Positions 12,123 through 23,497 of a stretch of DNA of 64,000 nt are shown here, one piece after another. Location: contig JAVTVY010025192.1 in assembly GCA_036873755.1 (NCBI GenBank), positions 49,880 to 113,879 of the forward strand, in the 5' to 3' direction. The position numbers were made by a program, and so were the translations under genes. The DNA is from Hanleya hanleyi. Taxonomy: Eukaryota > Mollusca > Polyplacophora > Lepidopleurida > Hanleyidae. Each line of letters opens with the position of its first letter. Position 1 is the first letter of the stretch. The notes beneath the pieces are model-generated. The model was not told the DNA's origin. It saw only the letters and a program-made list of their open reading frames with translations, and made no database searches.

Positions 12123-13037
12123 ATGGAATGCAGAGAAAGACAAAGCTTCGTTAACAAATGGAAAGAACACTATCGCAAGAAAGACGAAATTTTTCATCCT
12201 GATCCGAAATCGGCGAATAAGTTTGGTGTTGGATTTTTCTTCTACATGTGTTTTGTTTTATTGTTCGAAGTGTTTTACATGCTGATGCCCACGTTGTACA
12301 GCGAGCCGTCCAATGACCGAACATACATGACAGTGTTCATATGGTTCGTATTTATCCAAACCATGATGAACTGGGGCTTGACGTGGTGGAACAAGGCTTC
12401 CCTGGTAGACGAGACACTCCGACAGAAACACGTGTCTATGCGGGACAACCTGGCGACACCGGACGGCTGGAGAACGTGTATCACTTGTCAGCTGGACGCT
12501 CCTCCCCGCTCCTACCACTGTAACCTGTGCGGATATTGCATCCTGAAGAGAGACCACCACTGTTTCTTCACCGCTTCCTGTGTAGGATTCCACAACCAGA
12601 GACGATTCATTGTTTTACTATTCTATGTAGCACTAGCTAATATCACAGCAGTTATTCTGCAATTCGTATTCTTGAATGGTGCAATAACATTCTTGTCTTG
12701 GGAGATCTTCACCTATATTCCAGTGGTAACCCTGTACAAATGGATGACAGGACAAGTGACATTTGCCATCGTTTTCATCGTCATTCATCTTTACCTGGCG
12801 ACGGTTTGTCTTTTCGGAACACTGTTCTTTCTCACCTGGCAGCTGATTATTGTGTTCCGCGGTCAAACCAGTTACGAGGCCTGGAAAAATCTCACCGCCT
12901 ACCAGACTGGTATTCTCGATGGATTCCGTTCTGTGTTTGGTCCATATGGCATCATCCAATTCATCTTCCCATTTGATATTGCGCAAAAAGGAGATGGGGT
13001 GAACTGGGAACGAGCCAAGAGAGTCAAGGGACACTGA
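12123..13037 (+). CDS. DHHC-type palmitoyltransferase (ZDHHC22/24-like)
   Basis: The protein transfers palmitate to cysteines of membrane-associated proteins, probably in Golgi or ER membranes. The 304-residue product has the cysteine-rich domain C119-x2-C122, H132, C133, C136, C139 and the catalytic motif D144-H145-H146-C147 (context KRDHHCFFTASC). Four hydrophobic segments lie at about 34-58, 69-89, 161-186 and 211-246, two on each side of the DHHC domain, as in this family. GQTSYE at about 247-252 stands in for the usual TTxE motif. The length is normal for the short ZDHHC22/24 group. The start ATG has a good context (GCCATGG). The reading frame is uninterrupted, so the coding part is a single exon. 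The gene converges on UBXN1. The exact subfamily needs a phylogeny. Confidence 0.93.
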   Translation: MECRERQSFVNKWKEHYRKKDEIFHPDPKSANKFGVGFFFYMCFVLLFEVFYMLMPTLYSEPSNDRTYMTVFIWFVFIQTMMNWGLTWWNKASLVDETLRQKHVSMRDNLATPDGWRTCITCQLDAPPRSYHCNLCGYCILKRDHHCFFTASCVGFHNQRRFIVLLFYVALANITAVILQFVFLNGAITFLSWEIFTYIPVVTLYKWMTGQVTFAIVFIVIHLYLATVCLFGTLFFLTWQLIIVFRGQTSYEAWKNLTAYQTGILDGFRSVFGPYGIIQFIFPFDIAQKGDGVNWERAKRVKGH

Positions 13038-13782
13038 ACATGACCTAGTTAACGTCGCAAACTAGATTTTTACTAGAACAGCAACTGGTGGTACATATAT
13101 ATTATGATTTTTGCTCAAGTTTAGTACATCGAAAACTCAGGACATTTCATATATGGTACGATGTTGGCAAATAATAAGATGTCATTTTTGCAGTAGCATT
13201 TTCACAAGTTACACTAATTTACAATCTGGCAAATGTCTCAAATATGGAAATGGTGAAACATAATTTCACAAGTGCAATACACAAGGACAAATGACCGAGA
13301 GCACATCTTGTTCTTCAAATTGCTATAAAAGTTATGTAAATAATGGTGCAATTTTCAATATGTACCTGACAGTCCTACATCTTCAGTGATCTTCAGTGAA
13401 TGGAGAGTTAAGTTTATATTATTGCCCCCCACCCTCATTTCATGGTAAAAAATTGAAGAAATACAGTAATTTCAATAAGGGTAAACCATGGAAACTTTAA
13501 TCACCATGATCAAGTAAGGTTTTGTAAGGCATAGTTGATTCCTAGATTGAAATATACTATTGTTTATGGATTGATTTGTATCGACAAGTTACAATGTCTA
13601 GCAGTGAATGTGGTAGCCTAAGATAAATCAATACTGAGAGCTCAATACTCACTTGCAGTATGATTGATAACCCTGGATGTATATCTATTGTTTTAACAGT
13701 ATGGAGAAAACGCTTTGCTAGTCACAAGCTAACAAATATGGTGCATGGACTGTATGTGATTAGAGAAGGAGGGAAGGAAAAG

Positions 13783-13846
13783 AATAAAGTACAAAGAAGT
13801 GATATTTAGTATGGTGTATAGCCCGTCACTGAACACTGAGAATAAA
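13783..13846 (+). terminator. Candidate polyadenylation signals of the DHHC gene
   Basis: AATAAA occurs at 13783-13788 and 13841-13846, about 750-810 bp after the stop codon, with no other plus-strand gene in between. Usage is inferred. Confidence 0.4.
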
Positions 13847-13878
13847 GTAGGCCTACATGTATACAATTATGTCACATG

Positions 13879-14128
13879 TTTATTTCAATATTAATATCAA
13901 GATTCTTGGTATCAGAATTCATGTCACATGACACAGACATACAAATTACAAGAATTTTGTACAGAACTCAATAAGTACATTTCATTATGTGTGTGTTACA
14001 ATTATTAAGGTGAATAATGATAACATGACAATGTCTGTAAAAATATTCTGATGTTTTATAGATTTGCAATAAAATTGTTCTGAAAACATTCACTCCATCT
14101 ATCCAATTTATTATACCAGTACTTTATT
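13879..14128 (-). terminator. Candidate polyadenylation signals of UBXN1
   Basis: On the minus strand AATAAA lies at 14128-14123, 14112-14107 and 13884-13879, about 0.8-1.1 kb past the UBXN1 stop codon. They come close to the DHHC signals, so the two 3' ends may overlap. Usage is inferred. Confidence 0.35.
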
Positions 14129-14960
14129 TCAGTAGAGCTGAACCTGCCAAGTCATAAAGATGTCTCCCTTCATTGTGTTGTTAACCACAGCATTTGACAA
14201 ATAGTGAACATACTACATAAGCTTGTTAACTAGCCATGAACATACAGTATTGAATGGTAGTATAACCTACAAAACGACTGGGTTGAAAAGTTGTGATTTT
14301 TTCTTCGTACTGTTAAGTTCAATATTGCATGAAGGATAAGGGAGGGTGCAGAGGTCAACACTTCAAATTCTTCCTGCATATTTAATGTCCCACACTTGTG
14401 TGTTGACATTATGTACATCTCCATTATGGTGACCTTTGACACAGATGGTGATCAGCAGACTGATAGAGCAGTACAACAGCAATGCTGTCCATTATATTCA
14501 CACCGTTTTACAGCATACAGCACTGTTCTGATTGGTTCAATTTCTTAATCAAGAGCCAAGAACAGCTGTCCTACCACTTACAGCTCTTGGTGTCCATCTT
14601 CTTTTGTTTAATAAAGGTGTTCTGCAGTCCAACGACTGTCTCTCCCTTTCCCTGGTCTGCAAAACACAGATGTCCAGGAGAACAAACCATGCCTTCTCAT
14701 GGTACATGTACCATTAAGCATGTTAAGTGGTGCTGTATAAAATTCCAGCCCATAATGATTGATGCTATATGGTATCTTTTTATCCCATATCTGAACTGTT
14801 TTGTTAAGCTATGTGTTCAGTGGTTGTCAGTTGTATTCACACAATGACTGGCCTGGACACCAACCAAGAGAGGTAGAAATTATCCTTCATTTCGTTATCA
14901 CCACAAGATGCTAAGGAATGATCAGTTCTCTGATCACACAAGTTTATGATTCACAGGGAA
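14129..14960 (-). other. Probable UBXN1 3' UTR
   Basis: The interval follows the UBXN1 stop codon on the minus strand and contains no other supported feature. Plus-strand frames at 14482-14847 have no family signature and are taken as chance. Confidence 0.4.
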
Positions 14961-15004
14961 TTAACGAACTTTAGACAGCATTATAACAGCGGAGGGTACC
15001 AGTC
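14961..15004 (-). CDS. UBXN1: UBXN1 last coding exon (end of UBX domain)
   Basis: On the minus strand an acceptor (TTTCAG) precedes GACTGG, and the exon encodes GLVPSAVIMLSKVR followed by TAA. This is the conserved C-terminal strand of the UBX domain in UBXN1/SAKS1. It completes the glycine codon split by the upstream donor at 15512/15511, so the splice phase fits. The short length explains why simple ORF finding misses it. Confidence 0.85.
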
Positions 15005-15511
15005 CTGAAATCAAAATGTGAAAATGAGCATGGAACATCACTTAAGGCAAAGGTCCTGTTGCAAGTGGCATGAAACTTTTTAGTTGCAGAACTAGAATGT
15101 TGATGGCTTACTAGATATGCAAACATCCCAATCAAATAATGGCTTTAGATACTTCCATTCAAACTCAATTATGAGATCATCCAAAGTTCTTTTCTTTGCT
15201 CTTCAGGAATAGTTGATGGGATAACATGGATAAAGAAAACCACGAATGAAGCCATGGGGAATAATTCTTAAGAGCAAGAACAAAACTATTTTCTCAGAAT
15301 TATGTCTTCCTTCATTGCACAGAATTGCATGATCCAACAGATTTATTATTCATAGCATTAAATTTCTTATCTACAAGGCACATGTTACTTTCGTCACACT
15401 GTCTATTAAGTCCTTTGAGATATGAGACGGACACAACCATGACAATACCCTGAGGTGTTAAGGGATGAGAGGTAAAGAGAAACTAGTTGGATTTCAAAAT
15501 AAGACATTTAC
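15005..15511 (-). other. UBXN1 last intron
   Basis: A 507-bp intron bounded on the minus strand by GTAAAT at 15511 and TTTCAG at 15005. No repeat was recognised in it. Confidence 0.7.
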
Positions 15512-15692
15512 CTAATTCTGTTAATGGTTTTTCCATATCTTCTAATGTGAAGACTTTTTTAGGAAAACTAGTCATCATATTAAACGGTTCTGTGCCATCT
15601 GTTCGGTTCATTTCTATATATAGTCGCACAGCTGCCAAGGGCTCCTTGGCTGAAAAGGACTGTGTCAGAGCTTGCCCATTCGTTAACCGTAT
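15512..15692 (-). CDS. UBXN1: UBXN1 exon encoding most of the UBX domain
   Basis: The exon encodes a canonical UBX domain, the ubiquitin-like fold that binds the N domain of p97/VCP. Visible signatures are IRLTNG at the start, LAAVRLYIEMNR in the middle and the loop/strand MTSFPKKVFTLEDMEKPL near the end. The FP dipeptide in the S3/S4 loop, needed for p97 contact in this family, is present. Acceptor CTCCAG (beyond 15692) and donor GTAAAT (15511) flank it. The incoming phase is 0, and the outgoing phase splits a Gly codon. Frames on the plus strand across this exon are shadows. Confidence 0.92.
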
Positions 15693-16215
15693 CTGGAGAG
15701 TGAGAATAGTGCAGTCATATTACCAATACAAGGGAGACAATTCAAATACAAAGTTCATCAATTTCAGAAAGCATCTAGATTCATATACACTCAGACATTC
15801 AACTGTGTTCAATCTGGTGATGGGAATCCTACTATGAAAACCACATGGCTAATCTTTCTGCAGATGAATTCTATAGGATCACTTGAAGCCACAGAAGTCA
15901 GATTTTCCCAAACTCCTATATTGATCAAATTCGATGCTAAGCATATGGATCAACATTATCAGTGATGGTGCCAATTTACTCGAGTATCTATTTTGTTGAA
16001 AACTGTAGACAGTATTTTTTACTAAACTAAGATTCGCCCTATAAGCTTACATTCATAGTATCTGATCATTAATAGTTTTGAATCAGAAATAAGCTTCAGA
16101 TCCTTTTCACACTGACAAATATTCCTTGTACAGCATATTGTTGGTCATTCTGGGAACTACAAGCTACAGCAAATGAATTCCATAGCAAGCAGTTCAGTGT
16201 CACCATGGTCGCTTG
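15693..16215 (-). other. UBXN1 intron sequence without recognised features
   Basis: Start of the 1.9-kb intron between the UBX exon and the linker exon. Nothing beyond ordinary AT-rich sequence was seen. Confidence 0.5.
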
Positions 16216-17305
16216 ACTGACATCTCTCAATATATGAGGGTCGGGCGAGGGTTAGTTTTGGAGGTAGAGGGTGCTCCTGAGATATATGAGGGTATGGAGT
16301 CGGGCAAGGCTTAGTTTAGGAGATAAAGCATGAATGAGTGTAGCATGATCCATTACCCTCAGGAACATGTCCCCACCCTAGTGCCCCGGGATGGGGACAT
16401 GTTCCTGAGGGTAGTGGATGGGTTGACTAAGTGTAGCATGGCATAAGCCCCAGGAATATATGAGGGTAAGGGGTCGGGCGCAGCTCAGATTAGGAGATAA
16501 GAGGGTAGTGGATGGGTTGAATAAGCGTAGCATGGTGTAAGCTCCAAGAATATATGAGAGTACATAAGGCATAGTTTAGGAGATAGAGGATGGGGCTTGG
16601 TGCCCAGGGGGTGGGGACATGTTCCCAAAGGTTGTGGATGGATTGAATAAATGCAGCATGGTGCGTCCTACTGCCATTGTACAGCGTGTCGTCCCATGTA
16701 ATCTTATTTGTGCTATTATTATTATTATCTATTTTTTATATTTTTATTTTTCAAATCTTAATGTATATTGTTAATTAGTTTTGGGAACCCGACTAGCATA
16801 GGTGTTCGCCACCTGTTTGGGTCCCCTTGTGTGTATTCATGCATGCAGAAGTTGAATAAATAAATAAATGGTGTAAGCTGCAGAAATATATGAGGGTAGG
16901 GGTCGGATGATGCTTAGTTTAGGTCTAAGGAGATAGAGGATGGGGCTTGGTGCCCTGGGGGTGGAGACTTGTTCCCAAGGGTAGTGAATAGGTTGAATAA
17001 TTTGCAGCATAGGGTAAGCTACAGGAATACATGAGGGTTTGGGGGATGGGGCTTAGTTCAGGAAATGTGGTGCGAGGCTGAAAAGCTGTGGTTAAGTCCA
17101 AAACTTTTGGTGCCCCCCAGGGGCGGGGAACATCCTCTCGAGGGTAGTGCATGGGCTGAATAAGTGTAGCATGATCTAAGCTCCAGGAATATATGAGAGT
17201 TGGGGGGGGTCGGTCGGGGCTTAGTTCAGGGGACATAGGGTGAGGCTGAGAAGCTGTGAACAGGAAACTTTTTCGGGCAGGGACACGGACAGCCACAGAC
17301 ATCAT
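16216..17305. repeat. Irregular minisatellite in UBXN1 intron
   Basis: About seven units of 90-160 bp repeat the phrases TATATGAGGGT, GGGTCGGG, TTAGTTTAGGAGATA and GAATAAGTGTAGCATGGTGT. Unit length varies and units are diverged. A LINE fragment interrupts one unit at 16664-16867. Confidence 0.75.
16664..16867 (+). mobile_element. 5'-truncated non-LTR retrotransposon (3' end)
   Basis: A 204-bp insert splits a minisatellite unit exactly between CATGGTG and TAAGCT. It ends in the short-repeat tail GAATAAATAAATAA, and ATGGTG is duplicated at 16658-16663 and 16868-16873. Truncation at the 5' end, a tandem A-rich tail and a target duplication are hallmarks of target-primed LINE insertion. The clade cannot be named from the 3' UTR. 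Confidence 0.75.
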
Positions 17306-17587
17306 TTAGATCCCTATAACGAACTTTCTACAGCTAAAGGTATGGGTTCGATAAAAAATAATATGCATGTTTCCAATTTACCTACATCATCTGAATAAAT
17401 GCTGACCCTGAATATTTTATGAGATTCTAGTGAAAAAATACTAAAAAAATGTCAAACATTTTTTACTGTTCGAATGACTCTTAATAAAGTAAATAAATTT
17501 GTAAAATAACTTTATTTTGTGCCTACCAACTCTACTTGTTTGGGTCCGTAACTGGAAACAGACTTTTTTTGCCTTATACAATTATAC
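17306..17587 (-). other. UBXN1 intron, 5' part
   Basis: AT-rich intron sequence with no recognised feature. The donor for the upstream exon (GTATAA) is at 17587-17582. Confidence 0.55.
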
Positions 17588-17686
17588 CTGCAATCTGCAC
17601 TGACTGTAATCTTTGGCGGGAGCTGCAGTCTGAGCTGGCTGTGCAGCAGGAGGTGTTGCCTGCCCCTGTTGAGTGGTCTTGTTCAT
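17588..17686 (-). CDS. UBXN1: UBXN1 linker exon (Gln/Pro/Ala-rich, enters UBX domain)
   Basis: This 99-nt exon encodes 33 residues. It starts MNKTTQQGQATPP, continues with an Ala/Pro/Gln linker and ends with the conserved UBX lead-in DYSQCRLQ, which corresponds to the (E/D)YxQCRIQ of vertebrate UBXN1. The acceptor CAACAG and donor GTATAA are clear, and both phases are 0. They match the upstream exon (ends AGG) and the downstream exon (starts ATACGG). The internal ATG is not the gene start. Confidence 0.85.
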
Positions 17687-18120
17687 CTGTTGGAAGAGAA
17701 CAGCAATGGAATTATGGTGAGATAAACCTCAAGGTTGATTGAGAGGGGTGGGGGGGGGGGGATGAAACCAGATGAAATGATGTGTTGTCTGCAAATGCTC
17801 AATTCAAAGAGGTATCGGATATGCTTGAGGTAAAATCGAACGAACCCTCAATCATTGCGATCAGCTTAAAAGGAATGGTATTCAATTCGGGGAAAATTTC
17901 ACACACCATGTAACAATCGTATTCATACATCTGTAAATATGCCTTATAGATATAGCAATTTATATATTACCTGAACATCCATCACTCGAGGATTACAAAT
18001 ATATAAAGTTGTTCACTGTCCTATACGAATTTCGCGGCCATCAACATTATGCTTTATTTATATTACATGGTACATTTCTTAATTAGTCCGGCGGGGTTGA
18101 CTTATTATTACAATTTTGTA
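17687..18120. other. UBXN1 intron, no recognised feature
   Basis: Ordinary intron sequence with one poly-G run at about 17750-17760. Confidence 0.5.
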
Positions 18121-18219
18121 TTAACCCTATCTGGCCTGGGCTTTTTGGGACCTGTCCAGGCCGTGCGGGGGGGGTGGGGGGATGGCCGCTTTGATGACGT
18201 CACAGACGTCATTTTCAAC

Positions 18220-21200
18220 GAGAGATCCTGAAGGATCTTGGCACCCACCATTGTCTGATAATTGTAAGCTAATGACAAGAGGATCTTTTTGTCCATTGTT
18301 ACTAAGAACAAACGATTGATTTGTAATTTTGTTTGCAGAATTTCGAATTTGAGCGAAAAAGATCGAAAAAGAGACACTGGAAAACACCAAGATATTTATC
18401 TATCTAAGGTTCAGGAGTTTCAAGATTTCTAGAAACTGTACTTGATGTCGGTTGTTATAGTACAAGTTAGTCTCAAAGTGAATGTCCGGAGGATCCTTCG
18501 TCTTCGTTTTGTAGTATTTTTTTTTTTTTTTTTGCACGTGTCATCATTGGGTACTGGAAGCGAAGACTAATCTCTTTGACACTTTGGCATGAGCCCTGAT
18601 TATCTCCCTTGGATCGAAACACGCAGTAGTCTACAGTTGTCGATTTGTGACGTTGTTTCACAAGAGTGACGTCCCTTCGGCAGACAAAACGGTGGGGCAG
18701 TTCACTTGCAACGGCATGGATTAAAGTAAACGGATTTAAAATTTGAAGAAATACGTTTTAATTTGGAATCATTTGAACTCCTTGATATAGAAGGTGAAAG
18801 TATGGATATTCTCTATAGTCAATATATAGAATATGCCCCATCGTTTGATAAGCCGACTCTTGTGATGCAACGTCACAACTCGGGAATACAGTATTAATTT
18901 GAAGCGTAACTTGGATTTTCGAATCGGACCAAAAAGGTATCTTACACAACTGAACCACAAGGGGAACCGGTATACCAAATTTGAGAAAGATCTATGCAGC
19001 ACTTCCTGAGAAATCACGATAAAATTTCATGGGAAAATCCAAAATGGCCGCCTGGTGGCTATATTGGATTTTCGAATCGGACTGAAAATATCTTGCACAA
19101 CTAGACCCCAAGGGGAACCTATGTACCAAATTTGAGGAAGATCCATGAGGTACTTCCTGAGGAATCACGATAACAAAGTTTCATGGGGCAATCCAAGATG
19201 GCCGCCTGGAGGCTATATTGGATTTTCGAATCAGACCAGAAAAGGTATCTTACACAACTGAACCACAAGGGGAACCTGTATACCAAATTTGAGAAAGATC
19301 TATGCAGCACTTCCTGAGAAATCACGATAAAATTTCTTGCACAACTAGACACCAGGGGGAACATGTGTATCAAATTTGAAAAAGATCCATGCAACAGTTC
19401 CTGAGAAATCGCAATAACAAAGTCTCATGGGAAAATCCAAGATAGCCATCTGGTGGCCATATTGGATTTTGCAATCGGACCAGAAAAGCACAACTAGACC
19501 CCAAGAGAAACCGATGTACCAAATTTGACAAAGATCCATGCATCAGTTCCTGAGAATTCAAGATAACAAAATTTTATGGGAAATTCAAAATGGCCGCCTG
19601 GTGGCCATATTGAATTTTCGAATCGGACCGAAAAAGTATCTTGCACAACTGGACCCCAAGGGGAACCTGTGTACTAAATTTGAGAGAGATCCATGCAGTA
19701 CTTCCTGAGAAATCACGATAAAGTTTCATGGGGAAAACTAAGATGGCTGCCTGGTGGCCGGCATATTGGATTTTCAAATCGGACCGAAAAAGATATCTTG
19801 CACAACTAGACCCCAAGGGAAAACTGTGTACCACATTTGAGAAAGATCCATGTAGTACTTTCTGAGAAATGACGATAACAATGTTTCATGAGGAAATCCA
19901 AGATGTCTGCCTGGTGGCCATATTGAATTTTTGAATCGGACCAGAAAAGGTATCTTGCACAACTAGACCCCAAGGGGAACCTGTGTACCAAATTTGAGAA
20001 AGATCCAAGCAGTACTTTCTGAGAATTCACGATAAAGTTTCATCGGGAAATCCAAGATGGCTGCCTGGTGGCCATATTGGATTTTTGAATCGGACCAGAA
20101 AAGATATCTTGTACAACTAAACCCCAAGGGGAACCTGTGTACTAAATTTGAGAAAGATCCAAGCAGTAGTTCCTGAGAATCACGATAACAAAGTTTCATT
20201 GGGAAATCCAAAATGGCCGCCTTGTGGCCATATTGGATTTTCGAATCGGACCAGAAAAGGTATCTTGCACAACTAAACCCCAAGGGGAACCTCTGTACCA
20301 AATTTGAGAAAGATCCATGCAGTAGTTCCTGAGAAATCGCGATAAAGTTTCATGGGGAAAACTAAGATGGCCATATTGGATTTTCAAATCGGACCGAAAA
20401 AGGTGTCTTGCACAACTAGACCCCAAGGGAAAACTGTGTACCAAATTTGAGAAAGATCCATGTAGTACTTCCTGAGAAATGACGATAACTATGTTTATAG
20501 GGAAATCCAAGATGGCTGCCTGGTGGCCATATTGGATTTTCGAATCGAACCAGAAAAGGTATTTTGCACAACTAGACTCCAAGAGGAACCTGTGTACCAA
20601 ATTTGAGAAAGATTCATGCAGTACTTCCTGAGAATTCACGATAAAGTTTCATCGGGAAATCCAAGATGGCTGCCTGGTGGCCATATTGGATTTTCAAATC
20701 GGACCAGAAAAGGTATCTTGCACAACTAGACCCCAAGGGGAACCTGTGCACCAAATTTGAGAAAGATCCATGCAGTAGTTCCTGAGAAATCGCGATAACG
20801 TTTCGTGGGGAAATCCAAGATGGCCGCCTTGTGGCCATATTGGATTTTCAAATCGGACCAAAAACGGGATCTTGCACAACTAGACCCCAAGGGGAACCTG
20901 TGTACCAAATTTGAGAAAGATACATGAAGTAGTTCCTGAGAAATCATGGTAAAGTTTCATGGGTAAATCCAAGATGGCCGCCTTGTGGCCATATTGGATT
21001 TTCGAATCGGACCAAAAAAGGTATCTTGCACAACTAGACCCCAAGGGGAACCTGTGTACCAAATTTGAGAAAGATCCATGGAGTAGTTCCTGAGAAATCG
21101 CGGTAACAAAGTTTCATGGGGAAATCCAAGATGGCCGCCTTGTGGCCATATTGGATTTTCGAATCGGACCAAAAAAGGTATCTTGCACAACTAGACCCCA

Positions 21201-21343
21201 AGGGGAACCTGTGTACCAAATTTGAGAAAGATCCATGAAGCAGTTCCTGAGAAATCGCGATAACAATAATTGTTTACGGACGGACTGACGATGGACGACG
21301 GACCACAGACGAAAAGTGATTTGAACAGCCCACCATCTGGTGA
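18220..21343 (+). mobile_element. MS-1 copy 2: longer minisatellite-cored element
   Basis: This is the inverted counterpart of MS-1 copy 1. The 5' palindrome GATCCTGAAGGATC at about 18224 is followed by CACCCACCATTG and a unique arm (18240-18990). About 14-15 units of 157 bp (18990-21260), a GGACGGAC tract (21278-21287) and the 3' stem-loop CACCATCTGGTG (21331-21342) follow. Copy 1 has only about five and a half units, so the family varies by unit number. Frames repeating SSCARYLFWSDSKIQYG are translations of the minisatellite. Confidence 0.75.
18990..21260 (+). repeat. 157-bp minisatellite array of MS-1 copy 2
   Basis: Each unit holds TGCACAACTAGACCCCAAGG, AATTTGAGAAAGATCCATG and CCTGAGAAATC(A/G)CGATAAC. 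Units toward 21.2 kb are closer to each other than those near 19.0 kb, which suggests local homogenisation from one side. Confidence 0.85.
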
Positions 21344-22339
21344 TGATCAAAGTCACGGTGACAGCGTTACATTCAGAGAAGAGTTGCTGAGGTATCAAGC
21401 TCAACAGTTTACTTACTTGTACATGAATTAACCTTATATTATGGGTTTTGAATAAAATACGTGTGTCCCTTTCTGTTACAAGGAAATCAATGAAAAAGGT
21501 GAGCAGATGCCAAAAATCAAACATGATTTGCAATGCGTGACAGCGTTACGGCTAAAACACCAGTTTTGACGCTTGTCAGATTTTTATGCAAAATCCTGTG
21601 AATTATGTGCAAGCTTTGGATCTCCTCCTGCATTTTCTGTTGGCTAAGTAATCAATCTCCATAGTTGACCTGTAGCCTAAAATCACTTTGTGATATTTCT
21701 GTTTCCAGGAGGATTTATATCGGTGTGACAGCATTACAAAAAATTGTGACAGCGTTACACTACTGATATTACTTCAACCAGAATGGACTGTTTTGACAAA
21801 ACATTAAGGAAGTGACAAAGAAAGCTTCAGATTTTTAATTATATCCTCAAATTGTATTCTGCACCACAGTTTGGCACAATCTCAAACTCAGTATACGTAC
21901 CACCATTTAATAATTGGAAAATTCAATATCATACATCACATGATTACTGTACAGGAGCTTCTAGTTAAGATTTCACATACTATATATGTCCACACTTTTA
22001 CATGTATACAGGACATTCAAAAGTAGAAGTTAACAAATTCATTGACCAAGAAGTTAACAAATTCATAGACCAAGAAATTACAAAGTCATAGACCAAATTC
22101 TGGCTACCGTTCATTTGCTACTGGTGTCTACTTTTCTTGAAAGTTTTATACTCCACTTTCTAACTATTATTACATGTATGCACTGTCGGTATGACAGTGA
22201 AAGTGGCAGAAATGCTCATGAACTCATGGGACAAATTAACTTCTTGTTTGTACGAAGTAGGCTCTCATTTGCAAATTGTCCGGTAATGAGTAATCAGTCA
22301 GTCAGTCTATCCGAATCCTTTCGTCGGCAAAATAAGGAG
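21344..22339. other. Intron sequence with GTGACAGCGTTAC motifs
   Basis: No exon is recognised. Motif copies are at 21358-21370, 21537-21549, 21725-21737 (one mismatch) and 21746-21758. A short internal duplication (ACCAAGAAGTTAACAAATTC type) is at 22035-22080. Confidence 0.5.
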
Positions 22340-22692
22340 AACCGTTGACATTAGAACCTTGATTTTTGGCATGAACGTGCATTAAGGGACTGTTATCCGC
22401 AAGTTCTGAGCTGACCTACTTAGGTGACCTATAAACCTCAAAATTTTGAGAGGATTTCAGGTTATTTCTAGATAGAGGGCCCCCAAGTCATCTCTCGACC
22501 GTCTCCCGTATTTCTAGATAGAGGGCCCCCAAGTCATCTCTCGACTGTCTCCCGTATTCCTATGAACCATTGACATTACAACCTTGATTTTTGGCATGAA
22601 TGTGCATTAAGAGACTGCTACCAGCAAGTTCTGAGCTGACCTACTTTTGATGAAAATTTGACCTACTTAGGTGACCTATAAACCTCGAAATT
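22340..22692. repeat. Direct duplication with nested 46-bp tandem repeat
   Basis: Two related blocks, 22340-22446 and 22564-22692, share CTTGATTTTTGGCATGAA and GACCTACTTAGGTGACCTAT. Between them a 46-bp unit containing AGATAGAGGGCCCCCAAGTC is repeated twice (22464-22556). Confidence 0.75.
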
Positions 22693-22983
22693 GACAAAAA
22701 CATGTCTTAGGTCAAGGTACACACTTAAATCATATCAAACCCTACTTCGTAGGTCCTGCGACGTTAGTCACAATGCCATGTTATCATTAACAGTGTTATT
22801 TAACAAGAAAACATTCAAGCCACAATAACTCTATATCCCATATCAGCAACTGTTATTAAGAATACAACATAGAATACTGAAATCAGTTTTGAACACCTGG
22901 TACCAGAAAGTGTTGAATATCATTAACTAATTCTTCAAATTATTTTAAAAAGAGCCAAAATCGAAGAACAAAGCCATGAAAAT

Positions 22984-23491
22984 TTATGGCTCTACTTCTG
23001 TAAACGGATCTCTCGTGAACTTGACAATATTACGTGCATCCAATATAGGATCACCAAGCTTTGTTAATATCTGAACTTGTCACATCAAGTTCTGGATAAC
23101 AGAACTTGGTGTCCGACGATGGATGTCTGTGTAAAAATGTTACATTTAGGAGACCATTCTCTTGGGCTATAAAATCGATTTTAGTTTTTTCTAAGTCGTA
23201 TCTCACCAAGAAGTAGTCACCAGGTCTGGGAGTTTCAGACTTAACGGCAGTTTGGTCATTTGTGTCTTCTGGCTGATCGAAACCCTCATTTATTGTTGGC
23301 TGGTTTACATGGTCAAATGAATGAGTGAAATATGCCTGACTAATAAAGAATTTTCTGTACTCGATTCTCTTTGACACATGAGGGCCATCAGCTTCCAGCT
23401 GTTGAACCGACAGTGTCCCAGAAACTGGGAAAACGCTATCCCAGAGCTTGTGTAAATCATTAACCAGTGCCTCCCGTGACAGGGTTACATT
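22984..23491 (-). pseudogene. Broken ORF of an uncharacterised (probably element-derived) protein
   Basis: On the minus strand a frame is open from 23491 to 23051, coding for about 147 residues. It has the look of a real protein: PGDYFLVRYDLEKTKIDF, a VTFLHRHPSSDTKF strand and a CYPELD segment. I recall a GDxVLVxF...VxFLRR...F.WPE layout from C-terminal parts of uncharacterised invertebrate proteins, but cannot name a family. Near 23072 the similarity appears to pass into the next frame, which stays open to a stop at 22984 and ends TRDPFTEVEP. This suggests a one-base frameshift. There is no methionine start, so this is an exon remnant or a decayed element ORF inside a UBXN1 intron. Confidence 0.45.
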
Positions 23492-23497
23492 TCATGT

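Noticed and set aside
12258..13034. Minus-strand frames inside the DHHC gene
   Set aside because: Shadows of the real coding sequence, which has a complete domain and start on the plus strand.
14482..14847. Plus-strand frame of 121 codons
   Set aside because: It lies in the probable UBXN1 3' UTR, has no family signature and no splice context.
15487..15837. Plus-strand frame of 116 codons
   Set aside because: It is antisense to the UBX-domain exon; the minus-strand reading explains the sequence.
18990..21260. Regular repeats considered as a CRISPR array
   Set aside because: Units are 157-bp tandem repeats without unique spacers, in an animal genome.
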